From JALYXV01 sp963733505 (GTDB taxonomy: Bacteria; Actinomycetota; Acidimicrobiia; Acidimicrobiales; Palsa-688), in the NCBI GenBank assembly GCA_963733505.1, contig CAVTDW010000005.1, forward strand, positions 62,001 to 126,000: a DNA stretch of 64,000 nt, read 5' to 3'. The position numbers and the translations under genes are program-made. Below, piece by piece: positions 1 to 7,056 of this stretch. Within the stretch, counting starts at the first letter, position 1. Every line of letters starts with the position of its first letter. The notes below the pieces were generated by a model that did not search any database, had not been told where the DNA came from, and worked only from the letters and a program-made list of their open reading frames with translations.

Positions 1-26
1 CTAACTTGACCCCGGAGGGGGGGCCC

Positions 27-608
27 ATGGCCGAGAAGAAAAACCTCCGGGCCGTTGGTGATCGGATCGAGCAGCTGCTCGACGAGCTGCGAGCAGCTGC
101 TGATCCGCGCTTATACGGCCAGGCTGAAGAAATGTTGGGCCTGGTCACCGAGTTGTACGGCGGTGGCTTGGCGAGAATCGTTGAGGTAGTGGGCGCGAGC
201 GATCCGGCAACCTTGGAACGCTTGTCTCACGACGAACTCATTTCGAGCCTGCTTCTCGTGCATGGCTTACACCCCGACGACCTGGAAACTCGGGTCATTC
301 GGGCGCTGGAAGGTGTCCGACCGATGCTGGCCGGCCATGGCGGCGACGTCGAGCTCCTCGATATCGATGCTGCCGCCGGCGCGGTTCACCTGAACCTGCT
401 GGGTAGCTGTCATGGCTGCCCTTCCTCGACGGTGACGCTTCGGATGGCAGTGGAGACCGCTATCGCCGAGGCGGCGCCCGAGATCGTGATCATCGATGTC
501 GAGCAGCCGACCGAGGAAGCGCCGCCCGTCGGCGAGCCGATCCCGATCACGCTCGGGGCGAAAAAGACTGTCTATGAGGAGTGTCCGGCGGAGTTGGTGC
601 AGCGATAA
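27..608 (+). CDS. NifU-like (Nfu-domain) protein of hydrogenase operon
   Basis: A 193-aa protein whose C-terminal half is a NifU C-terminal (Nfu) domain: a VRPMLAGHGGDVELL stretch (about residues 98-112) precedes a CHGC motif (C128, C131). In this family the CxxC pair holds a transient Fe-S cluster for delivery to apo-proteins. The N-terminal ~85 residues are a helical region without an obvious domain. I chose ATG 27 over the in-frame TTG at 6 because a purine-rich GGAGGGGGGG ribosome site sits just before it. It is followed by DUF5947, DUF6084 and a hydrogenase protease, the gene order known from actinobacterial group 1h/5 hydrogenase operons, so a role in Fe-S supply to the hydrogenase is inferred. 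The structural genes are presumably just upstream, outside the window. Confidence 0.85.
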   Translation: MAEKKNLRAVGDRIEQLLDELRAAADPRLYGQAEEMLGLVTELYGGGLARIVEVVGASDPATLERLSHDELISSLLLVHGLHPDDLETRVIRALEGVRPMLAGHGGDVELLDIDAAAGAVHLNLLGSCHGCPSSTVTLRMAVETAIAEAAPEIVIIDVEQPTEEAPPVGEPIPITLGAKKTVYEECPAELVQR

Positions 609-617
609 TGAGTACCT

Positions 618-1280
618 ATGACAGATTCTGTTAGCGACCCCGTGAGCGTCCCCCGGGAGCCGCTCAAAGTTCTCGAGCGCATCCGCGATCGGAGTGTGGC
701 CCGCCGGCCCCGCCCGGGTGAGGTGTGCGAGTTGTGCGGCGAGCCGATCCCCGACGAGCACAACCACCTGGTCGACCTGAAGGCCCGCAACCTGATGTGT
801 TCGTGCCGGCCGTGCTACCTGCTGTTCACCCCCGACGGGGCGGGCGGCCAGCACTACTTGGCAGTCCCCGACCGCTACTTGATGTTCGAGGACTTCTCGT
901 TGTCGCAGTCGCAGTGGGATGCGCTGCAGATTCCCGTGAGCGTTGCGTTCTTCCTCGTCAACTCCGAGTTGAAGCGGGTGGCGGCGTTCTACCCGAGCCC
1001 CGCTGGCGCGACCGAGTCGCTCCTGTCGCTCGAGATCTGGGACGAGGTCGTCGCCGCCAACCCGACGCTCGGCAGCATCCTGCCCGACGTCGAGGCCTTC
1101 CTCGTGCAGAAGGACAAGACGGGGAACAACCCCGAGTGCTACCTGGTGCCGATCGATGCGTGTTACGAGCTGGTCGGCGAGATGCGCAAGCTCTGGCGGG
1201 GATTCGACGGGGGCAAGGAAGCCCGAGAGGCGCTCGAGGCGTTCTTCGACCGTGTCAAGTCGCGGGCCAAGAAAGTCTGA
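618..1280 (+). CDS. DUF5947 family protein, hydrogenase-associated
   Basis: A 220-aa protein that I recognise as the DUF5947 family, found next to group 1h/5 [NiFe]-hydrogenase genes in actinobacteria. Its visible feature is a cysteine/histidine cluster: C37 and C40 (CELC), H48 and H50, then C61, C63 and C66 (CSCRPC), which looks like a metal-binding knuckle (rubredoxin- or zinc-ribbon-like). The remainder is a compact alpha/beta domain with no signal peptide or membrane segment, so it should be cytoplasmic. It begins 9 bp after the Nfu gene and its stop overlaps the next start (ATGA), indicating translational coupling. A role as an iron or electron-transfer accessory factor for the hydrogenase is inference from context. 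Confidence 0.8.
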   Translation: MTDSVSDPVSVPREPLKVLERIRDRSVARRPRPGEVCELCGEPIPDEHNHLVDLKARNLMCSCRPCYLLFTPDGAGGQHYLAVPDRYLMFEDFSLSQSQWDALQIPVSVAFFLVNSELKRVAAFYPSPAGATESLLSLEIWDEVVAANPTLGSILPDVEAFLVQKDKTGNNPECYLVPIDACYELVGEMRKLWRGFDGGKEAREALEAFFDRVKSRAKKV

Positions 1281-1925
1281 TGAGCTCTCTCGATTTCGAG
1301 GTCCTGGGAGCCCGGGCACAGCCCTATGCCGCAGTCCCCACGATCTTGTTCAAGATCCGGATCACCGAGACGTCGGGTTACTACGTCCACGCCGTCGCCC
1401 TCCGGGCGCAGATCATGATCGAGCCCCAGCGGCGGTCGTACAACAGCGAGGACCACGACCGGCTCTACGAGCTGTTCGACGACCCCAAGCGTTGGGGCAC
1501 GACCCTCAAGCCGTTCCTGTGGACCCACACCGGGATCGTGGTCCCTCGCTTCGACGGCACGATCGAGGTCGATCTGCCCATGACGTGTACCTACGACTTC
1601 GAGGTGGCGGGCAACAAGTACCTGCACAGCCTCCGCGATGGCGAGGTCCCGCTGCAGTTCCTGTTCGCCGGGCACGTTCTTCACCAACGGTGACAACGAC
1701 ACGGGCTTCGCGGCGGAACCGGTGGGTTGGAACAAGGACCGGTCGTTCAAGATGCCCGTCCAGGTGTGGCGCGAGTGCATGGACATGTACTTTCCTAACA
1801 GCGGTTGGATCCGGGCGCGCAAGGAAACCATCGACCTGTTGACGAAATACAAGGTGAGCAAAGCGCTGCCCACGTGGGAGGACACCATCGAGACCCTCCT
1901 GAAGCAGGCTGGTGAGGACGTATGA
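1280..1925 (+). pseudogene. DUF6084 family protein, split by a frameshift
   Basis: The ATG at 1280 overlaps the preceding stop. The frame encodes the first ~135 residues of a DUF6084-type protein and then hits TGA at 1691-1693. The +1 frame from about 1672 continues the family's C-terminal half (GTFFTNGDN..., a PVQVWRECMDMYFP stretch, then LPTWEDTIETLL) to a stop at 1925. Dropping one G from GCCGGG at 1667-1672 restores a continuous ~214-aa protein reading FAGTFFTNGDN, which fits the family. The gene lies in an otherwise intact hydrogenase operon and overlaps the next gene by ATGA, so a one-base sequencing or assembly error is at least as likely as a real mutation. DUF6084 has no assigned biochemical function. 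It is known as a companion of DUF5947 in hydrogenase operons. Confidence 0.75.
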
Positions 1926-3580
1926 CTACCCCGACAACCCAGCAGGTCCTGACCGACAAGATGGATGCCCGCTTCGCCACCGCGAGCGGCGTGGCCGACA
2001 CCGTCCTGTACGAGGGCTACATCCTCTACCCCTACCACGCCACCCACGGCAAGAACCGCGGCGGCGTGCGCTTCCAATGGGGGGTCCTGGTCCCGCCGTC
2101 GTGGCGCGAGGTCGACTCCTCCGAGCGCTCGATCATGCGCACCGAACTCATTGTCGATCCGGGCACCGAGCCCATGATCGCCATCCGCCTGCGGTTCCTG
2201 CAGCTGCAGCACCGCGGCCTCGAGGAGGCTGATCCCAACGCCGAGGGCGGCTACCGGCCCACCTCCAAGCTGGAGATCGGCGATCAGGTGTGGATGGAGT
2301 GGGACGAGGCCATCGAACAATCCTTCGACCTCGGCGTCATAGCGCTGCTCCCCTTGGCCCAGGCGTCGCGCACGGTACCGATTGATTTCCCGGCATCAAC
2401 GCTGGTCGCGATGGTTGGTGAGGACGGTAGCGAGGCCGATGTTGGCGCCGCGCCAGGACCGCCGGCCGGGCGGATCGTTCGCTCGACCGAGCCCATCACC
2501 GGGGAGGTGCGGGTGACCGTCGGGTGGGCCGACGGGCCCGGCGTCCTGCTCAAAGTGACCATCGAGGTGGAGAACACCACCGATTGGAAGGTGAAGGGAG
2601 CCGGTCGCGAAGACGTGATGCGGCGGTCGCTCATCGCCGTCCATACCCTGGCGGCGGTCGAGGACGCGGCGTTCTGCTCGCTGTTCGACCCGCCCGAGGG
2701 GGCGACCGAGGCGGTGGCGGGTTGCCACAGCATCGGCTCCTACGCCGTGCTGGTCGGCCAAGCGGGGGCCACCGACTTGGTGCTGGCCTCGCCCATCATC
2801 CTCTACGACTACCCGGCCATCGCTCCCGAGAGCGACGGCGATTTCCACGACGGCTGCGAGATCGACGAGATTCTGGCGCTTCGGGTCCTGACCTTGACCG
2901 ACGACGAAAAGGCCGAGGCCCGGGGTACCGACCCGCGCTCGCGTGCCATCATCGACCGCTGCGACAACATGGTCGACGGCTCCTGGGACAAGCTCCACGG
3001 CATCATGCGCGAGGTGCGGACGCTGGATGACCCCGGCGACAACCGGATCGATCCCAACGAGCCCGAGCCCGTTCCCTGGCTCGATCCGGTGATCGACGCC
3101 TCCTTCGACCCCTGGAGCGACGTCGTCGTGATCAAAGACGTCGAAATCAGCAAGGGGTCACGGGTCCGGTTGGAGCCCAACCACCGCGCCGACGTCCATG
3201 ACATCTTCCTTCGCGGTCTGACGGCAACGGTGGCCGGCGTGTTCCACGACGTCGACGGCGGGTTCCACGTGGCCGTGACGGTCGACGGCGATCCGGCGAC
3301 GGAGCTGTACGAGATGCAGGGCCGCTTCTACTACTTCCACCCTGACGAGATCGAGCCCCTGAGCGACGCCGAGGCCGACGCCTTCGGCCAGGCCGAGACG
3401 ATGCGCCAAGCCGGACGCGACGTGGATGCGGCGCGCAGTGCGCCTGCCGCGTGGTCCGGCGGGTTCGACTTCCCGACGATCGTCGGTGACGGTACTGACT
3501 CCAGGCAGACTGAATCTGGGAAAAACGCCGCCGGGTCCGGCGAGCGTGTCACGGGCGCGGACGGGGACGGGGCGCAATGA
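1922..3580 (+). CDS. Hypothetical protein of the hydrogenase operon
   Basis: A 552-aa acidic protein without a domain I can name. It starts in an ATGA overlap with the DUF6084 gene and ends in an overlap with the hydrogenase protease, so it belongs to the same transcript. No signal peptide or transmembrane segment is visible. The first ~150 residues include a segment around YEGYILYPYHA typical of large unknown proteins encoded in group 1h/5 hydrogenase clusters. A hydrophilic region about residues 165-190 may be a linker. Residues ~430-500 look like a small beta-rich domain (KGSRVRLEPN, then FHDVDGGFHVAVTVDGD). The last ~50 residues are low-complexity and probably disordered. Function unknown; a hydrogenase assembly or partner role is inferred only from position. 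Confidence 0.75.
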   Translation: MTTPTTQQVLTDKMDARFATASGVADTVLYEGYILYPYHATHGKNRGGVRFQWGVLVPPSWREVDSSERSIMRTELIVDPGTEPMIAIRLRFLQLQHRGLEEADPNAEGGYRPTSKLEIGDQVWMEWDEAIEQSFDLGVIALLPLAQASRTVPIDFPASTLVAMVGEDGSEADVGAAPGPPAGRIVRSTEPITGEVRVTVGWADGPGVLLKVTIEVENTTDWKVKGAGREDVMRRSLIAVHTLAAVEDAAFCSLFDPPEGATEAVAGCHSIGSYAVLVGQAGATDLVLASPIILYDYPAIAPESDGDFHDGCEIDEILALRVLTLTDDEKAEARGTDPRSRAIIDRCDNMVDGSWDKLHGIMREVRTLDDPGDNRIDPNEPEPVPWLDPVIDASFDPWSDVVVIKDVEISKGSRVRLEPNHRADVHDIFLRGLTATVAGVFHDVDGGFHVAVTVDGDPATELYEMQGRFYYFHPDEIEPLSDAEADAFGQAETMRQAGRDVDAARSAPAAWSGGFDFPTIVGDGTDSRQTESGKNAAGSGERVTGADGDGAQ

Positions 3581-4116
3581 GCCCCCGCATCCTGTGCGCC
3601 GGAATCGGCAATGTCTTTTTCAGCGATGACGGCTTCGGCGTCGCAGTGGCCAACCGCTTGGCCCGCATGCCCATGCCTGATTGCGTTCAAGTCGAGGATT
3701 ACGGCATCCGTGGGGTGCACCTGGCGTACGAACTCTGCGAAGGGTACGACGCTCTGGTGCTCATCGATGCCATGCCGATGGGTGACGAGCCCCCGGGAAC
3801 ACTTGTACTCCTCGAACCCGATGCGCCGCCGCCAGCTGCACATGGTGACGATGACGACGTCGTAGCGGTGATGGATGCCCACACCATGAGCCCACTTGTG
3901 GTGTTGACAACTTTGGCTAATCTCGGTGGTTCCGTCGACCGGATCCTGGTAGTTGGATGCCAGCCGGCGACAATCGAGGAAGGGATGGGACTCTCGGAAC
4001 CGGTGGCTGCTGCCGTCGACCGAGCAATTGAGATGGTGAGCGAGTTGCTCACTGAATTGGTGGGCGACCTGCTCACTGATGCGTGCCAACCTGCTGGAAG
4101 GGAGACCAGAACATGA
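3577..4116 (+). CDS. [NiFe]-hydrogenase maturation endopeptidase (HyaD/HycI, peptidase M52)
   Basis: A 179-aa member of the M52 peptidase family, which removes the C-terminal tail of the hydrogenase large subunit after nickel insertion. Visible signatures are the N-terminal GIGNVFFSDDGFG loop (residues 9-21), the VLIDAM segment with D64, and AHTMSP with H102. By comparison with E. coli HybD (Glu16, Asp62, His93) the nickel ligands would be D18, D64 and H102, so the first ligand is Asp rather than Glu, as in other family members. It overlaps the 552-aa gene by 4 bp and the tiny gene after it by ATGA. The nearby HypC and HypD fit the role. Confidence 0.92.
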   Translation: MSPRILCAGIGNVFFSDDGFGVAVANRLARMPMPDCVQVEDYGIRGVHLAYELCEGYDALVLIDAMPMGDEPPGTLVLLEPDAPPPAAHGDDDDVVAVMDAHTMSPLVVLTTLANLGGSVDRILVVGCQPATIEEGMGLSEPVAAAVDRAIEMVSELLTELVGDLLTDACQPAGRETRT

Positions 4117-4217
4117 TTCGACGTTTGGTGATGTCCTTGGTGTTTGCGCTACTCGCGGCTGTTGTCGTGAAGTCGCTGCCCGACATCGCTCGGTACCTGA
4201 AGATCCGGGAGATGTGA
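4113..4217 (+). CDS. Tiny membrane protein, DUF6893-like (first of two)
   Basis: A 34-aa product beginning in an ATGA overlap with the protease stop: a basic start (MIRR), a hydrophobic stretch of ~15 residues, then a C-terminus reading ARYLKIREM. The layout (short transmembrane segment followed by an Arg-Tyr-x-x-Ile-Arg-x-Met tail) matches the small DUF6893 proteins of actinobacterial hydrogenase operons. The second copy directly downstream ends with the same pattern. It is too short for a catalytic role. A membrane anchor or small hydrogenase-associated subunit is inference. Confidence 0.7.
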   Translation: MIRRLVMSLVFALLAAVVVKSLPDIARYLKIREM

Positions 4218-4218
4218 C

Positions 4219-4338
4219 ATGAACATCCTCGGCCTGATTTTCCTTGTCGTTCTCGCCCTAGTCGTCCTCTTCGTAGTCGGGCTGCTTCTGGCCTCGCTGT
4301 CGAGCATCTCCCGGTACAGCCGTATCCGGAAGATGTGA
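4219..4338 (+). CDS. Tiny membrane protein, DUF6893-like (second of two)
   Basis: A 39-aa product starting 1 bp after the previous stop. Residues 4-25 are almost entirely Leu/Val/Ile/Phe and form one membrane helix. The tail SRYSRIRKM repeats the R-Y-x-x-I-R-x-M ending of the upstream tiny gene. The pair therefore looks like a tandem duplication that kept the C-terminal signature while the N-terminus drifted. Both are followed by hypC with a clear ribosome site (GAAAGG), so they are embedded in the hydrogenase transcript. Function unknown. Confidence 0.65.
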   Translation: MNILGLIFLVVLALVVLFVVGLLLASLSSISRYSRIRKM

Positions 4339-4363
4339 CCAACACCAAAGAAAGGCGACTTCT

Positions 4364-4663
4364 ATGTGCCTAGGAATCCCCGGCCAGGTCATCGAGATGC
4401 TCGACCACGAGCACCTCGCCCGGGTTGACGTTGCCGGCGTAGGCCGGATCATCAACATCGGGTTGCTGGAGGAAGAGCCGGTGACTGTTGGTGACTGGGT
4501 TCTCATCCACGTCGGCTTCGCCATGTCCAAGATTGACGAGGAAGAAGCAGAACAGGCGATGGCAGGGCTTCAAATGATGGGCGAGGCATACACCGACGAG
4601 ATGACGGCGATGTCGTCATCGAGTGTCACGACCAGTACAGGAGGAGAAGCATGGCAGCGATAG
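4364..4663 (+). CDS. hypC: HypC/HupF-type hydrogenase maturation chaperone
   Basis: A 99-aa protein starting MCLGIPGQV, the diagnostic HypC N-terminus. In this family Cys2 binds the iron-cyanide intermediate and the chaperone carries it from the HypC-HypD complex to the large subunit. The beta-barrel core follows (RVDVAGVGRIINI, VTVGDWVLIHVGFAM) and then the helical tail (KIDEEEAEQAM). The last ~25 residues are Ser/Thr-rich and unusual, probably because the reading frame runs past the usual end into the start of the next gene (13-bp overlap). A second HypC-like domain is fused to a SIS domain at 22.7 kb, so this locus has two. Confidence 0.95.
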   Translation: MCLGIPGQVIEMLDHEHLARVDVAGVGRIINIGLLEEEPVTVGDWVLIHVGFAMSKIDEEEAEQAMAGLQMMGEAYTDEMTAMSSSSVTTSTGGEAWQR

Positions 4664-4893
4664 TGGGGCTGATCATCGGCTACCTGCTAGGCACTCGCGC
4701 TGGGGACAAGGGCCACGAAGAGCTCCAAGAGTCGTGGCGGACCATCACCACGTCTCAGGGCTTCCGGGACATGCTCGGCGGGTTGTTCGCCCTCATGGGC
4801 GAATTCCTCAACCGAGGCCGGGGCGCATTGGCGCAGAAGCTCCAGACGCCGGAAATCGAAGCTCGCTCGCGCGAGCTCGAGCAAGCAGCGTAG
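4651..4893 (+). CDS. Small glycine-rich membrane-associated protein (YtxH-like)
   Basis: An 80-aa protein overlapping the end of hypC by 13 bp and preceded by an AGGAGGAG ribosome site. It starts with a short hydrophobic segment carrying small-residue spacing (VGLIIGYLLGTRAG, residues 5-18), then an amphipathic region (WRTITTSQGFRDML) and a charged helical tail. The opening resembles YtxH-type proteins. Two other proteins in the window (6161 and 11446) begin the same way, suggesting a small paralogous set linked to the hydrogenase and RuBisCO operons. No catalytic motif is seen. Peripheral or single-pass membrane location is inferred. Confidence 0.7.
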   Translation: MAAIVGLIIGYLLGTRAGDKGHEELQESWRTITTSQGFRDMLGGLFALMGEFLNRGRGALAQKLQTPEIEARSRELEQAA

Positions 4894-4905
4894 GGGTAGG
4901 TCAAG

Positions 4906-6033
4906 ATGCGCTTCGTCGACGAGTACCGTGATCCCGCCGCCGCGCGGGCTTTGGTGGCACGGATCACCGAGCTGGCCGGCGACGACCATTTCAAGTTCAT
5001 GGAGGTGTGCGGCGGCCACACCCATACCATCTACCGTCACGGCATCGAGCATGTCCTGCCGTCCAGCGTCGAGCTGGTCCACGGCCCGGGCTGTCCGGTG
5101 TGTGTCATTCCGATGGGCCGTGTCGATGACGCCATCGCGGTTTCGGAGAACCCTGGCGTCATCTTCACGTCCTTCGGGGACATGATGCGAGTCCCCGGTA
5201 GCAATGGCAATCTGCTGGAGGCGAAGGCCCGCGGCGCGGACATCCGTTTCGTGTACTCGCCGCTCGACGCCCTCCGGATCGCCATGGAGAACCCTGACCG
5301 AGAGGTCGTCTTCTTCGCGGTCGGTTTCGAGACCACCGCTCCCTCAACCGCCCTCACGTTGCTGAAGGCTCGCGAGCACGGGGTCACGAACTTCAGCGTG
5401 TTCTGCAATCACGTGACCATCGTCCCGCCCATCAAGGCCATCCTCGAGTCTCCGGACCTGAGGCTTGATGGTTTCTTGGGACCAGGCCATGTCTCGACGG
5501 TGATCGGACAACGTCCGTACCGTTTCGTCACGGCGCAATATGGCAAGCCGTTGGTCACCGCCGGGTTCGAACCACTGGACATACTCCAGGCGATCGCCAT
5601 GCTGCTCCTGCAGATCCGGGAGGGCCGCTGCGAGATCGAGAACCAGTACACGCGAGTCGTGCGTGACGAAGGCAACCCCCGAGCGCTGGCAGTGCTGGGC
5701 GAGGTGTTCGAGCTTCGGCCTCACTTCGAGTGGCGGGGACTCGGCTTCATCTCGCAAAGCGCCTTGAAGCTGCGCCCCGAGTTCGCGGAGTTCGACGCCG
5801 AACTCAAGTACCACGTGCCTGGTGTCCGGGTCGCTGACCCCAAGGCGTGCCAGTGTGGCGAGGTCCTGAAGGGCGTCATCAAGCCTTGGGAATGCAAGGT
5901 CTTCGGTACCGCCTGCACACCCGAAACCCCGATCGGCACCTGCATGGTGTCGTCGGAAGGGGCGTGCGCGGCGTACTACAACTTCGGTCGCCTGCACCGT
6001 GAAGCGGCCGTAACGCTCGGCCGCCGGGCCTAG
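4906..6033 (+). CDS. hypD: HypD, Fe-S maturation protein for the Fe(CN)2CO centre
   Basis: A 375-aa protein of full HypD length. Visible signatures include MEVCGGHTH with C35, HGPGCPVCV with C63 and C66, the FFAVGFETTAPSTA segment, FLGPGHVSTVIG, and a C-terminal cysteine set (KACQCGEV, GTACTPETPIGTC) that holds the [4Fe-4S] cluster in this family. HypD and HypC form the scaffold on which the iron receives its CN and CO ligands. It begins 12 bp after the small YtxH-like gene with a GGGGTAGG-type ribosome site. The N-terminal residues and cysteine set are intact, so the gene should be functional. Confidence 0.97.
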   Translation: MRFVDEYRDPAAARALVARITELAGDDHFKFMEVCGGHTHTIYRHGIEHVLPSSVELVHGPGCPVCVIPMGRVDDAIAVSENPGVIFTSFGDMMRVPGSNGNLLEAKARGADIRFVYSPLDALRIAMENPDREVVFFAVGFETTAPSTALTLLKAREHGVTNFSVFCNHVTIVPPIKAILESPDLRLDGFLGPGHVSTVIGQRPYRFVTAQYGKPLVTAGFEPLDILQAIAMLLLQIREGRCEIENQYTRVVRDEGNPRALAVLGEVFELRPHFEWRGLGFISQSALKLRPEFAEFDAELKYHVPGVRVADPKACQCGEVLKGVIKPWECKVFGTACTPETPIGTCMVSSEGACAAYYNFGRLHREAAVTLGRRA

Positions 6034-6160
6034 TCGCTCGGCCAAATCGGGCAGGAGTACGCGAAACTCGCATTCTGCACAGAGATGGGCAAGACTGCGG
6101 GCTGCCGCCAACGCGGAGGCCTGCTGTAGGACCTACTCGGACGATGAGAGGAGCAGGGAC

Positions 6161-6505
6161 GTGGAAGTTCTGGCAGGTTTTGTGCTGGGGTATCTCTTAG
6201 GAAGCGAGGCTGGAGGCGACAGCGTCTCAGTCATCAAGGAAGCTGTGGGCTCGGTCGCCGGCTCTGGGGATGTCCAGTCGGTGTTCACCGGTGGTATGGC
6301 CACGGCCCAAGGGTTGCTGGGTGGACTGTTGGGCGGTGGAGGTTCAGTCAAGGGCGCGATCACAGACATGGCGTCCTCGGATGAAGTGAAGGGCTTGGTT
6401 ACAACGGGATTCTCGACTGCGCAAGGACTGGTCATGGACCTGGTCGGGCGGGGCCAAGAGATGGTTTCACAGCAACGGGGCAAAGGGCTCCGGCTGGTTA
6501 TCTGA
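6161..6505 (+). CDS. Small glycine-rich protein, paralog of the 4651 gene
   Basis: A 114-aa protein read from GTG 6161, preceded by GAGAGGAGCAGGG. It opens with MEVLAGFVLGYLLGSEAGG, nearly the same pattern as the proteins at 4651 and 11446. It then carries two related blocks: (SVAGSGDVQSVFTGGMATAQGLL) and (DMASSDEVKGLVTTGFSTAQGLV) share the pattern SsDxVxxxxTxGxxTAQGL, so the protein contains an internal duplication of ~55 residues with a Gly-rich spacer. No known domain. A membrane-proximal structural role is inferred. It sits between hypD and the RuBisCO operon. Confidence 0.65.
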   Translation: MEVLAGFVLGYLLGSEAGGDSVSVIKEAVGSVAGSGDVQSVFTGGMATAQGLLGGLLGGGGSVKGAITDMASSDEVKGLVTTGFSTAQGLVMDLVGRGQEMVSQQRGKGLRLVI

Positions 6506-6530
6506 AACGAAAGGCGAGGGAGAGCGGGAA

Positions 6531-6761
6531 ATGGCCGACATCTTCGAGACTGTCATTGGAATGGCCGAGCCGGCACTGAAGGTAGTCGGTGGCTTCGTAG
6601 GAGGGGTGCAGCAGTCGGTACAGAAGGTCATCAACAACGCGGTCGCTGAGGCCCTCAAGGCCTCGGGTGCCGGTGCGGCTGCGGCCGCCCCGGAAGCCCC
6701 GCCGGCTCCGGCTCCGGCCGCCGCAGGTCGGGTTCGTCCCCTTCGGGCGCCCGGCCGATAA
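6531..6761 (+). CDS. Small Ala/Pro-rich hypothetical protein
   Basis: A 76-aa product 25 bp after the previous gene. Residues 1-42 form an amphipathic helical segment (FETVIGMAEPALKVVGGFV, then QQSVQKVINNAVAEALK). Residues 43-76 are a run of Ala, Pro and a few Arg. The composition resembles the small accessory proteins around it. The N-terminal part is reminiscent of gas-vesicle or phasin-like amphipathic helices, but I see no specific family match. Function unknown. It is the last gene before the RuBisCO leader. Confidence 0.5.
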   Translation: MADIFETVIGMAEPALKVVGGFVGGVQQSVQKVINNAVAEALKASGAGAAAAAPEAPPAPAPAAAGRVRPLRAPGR

Positions 6762-6893
6762 CACCGGCCGGTTCGAGGCAGCTCCTCGCCTCGCGCCTGC
6801 CTCGAAACCGAGCACACACCCACCGGCGACAGCCGGTAACGGGTGACCGGGGACTCTCACGTCCCTGTGCAACCAATGCCCATTGAACGAAAT

Positions 6894-6924
6894 GGCCTGA
6901 TCGGCGGGTTCCGCTGGTCAGGCC
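6894..6924 (+). promoter_or_regulatory. Strong hairpin in the RuBisCO leader
   Basis: Two 14-nt arms (GGCCTGATCGGCGG and CCGCTGGTCAGGCC) pair over their full length with two G-U wobbles around a 3-nt loop. No U-run follows, so it is either a weak or Rho-assisted terminator of the hydrogenase operon or a processed or regulatory element upstream of cbbL. A perfect 10-bp palindrome GGGTTAACCC (6993-7002) lies further down the same ~295-bp leader, about 55 bp before the cbbL start, and is a candidate operator. Otherwise the 6762-7056 gap holds no gene that I can support. Confidence 0.55.
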
Positions 6925-7056
6925 AGTTCGCGTCGGTCGGCCGTCGAAAGATAGACGAAGAGCTATCGATGGGTGGAGAATTCGTATTGGACGGGTTAAC
7001 CCCCGTGCGGCACTATGGATTCAGGTGCAGTACAGCCATTCGACCTAGGAGGCTTC

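Noticed and set aside
6762..7056. Riboswitch in the RuBisCO leader
   Set aside because: A strong hairpin is present, but I could not match any known riboswitch consensus by eye.
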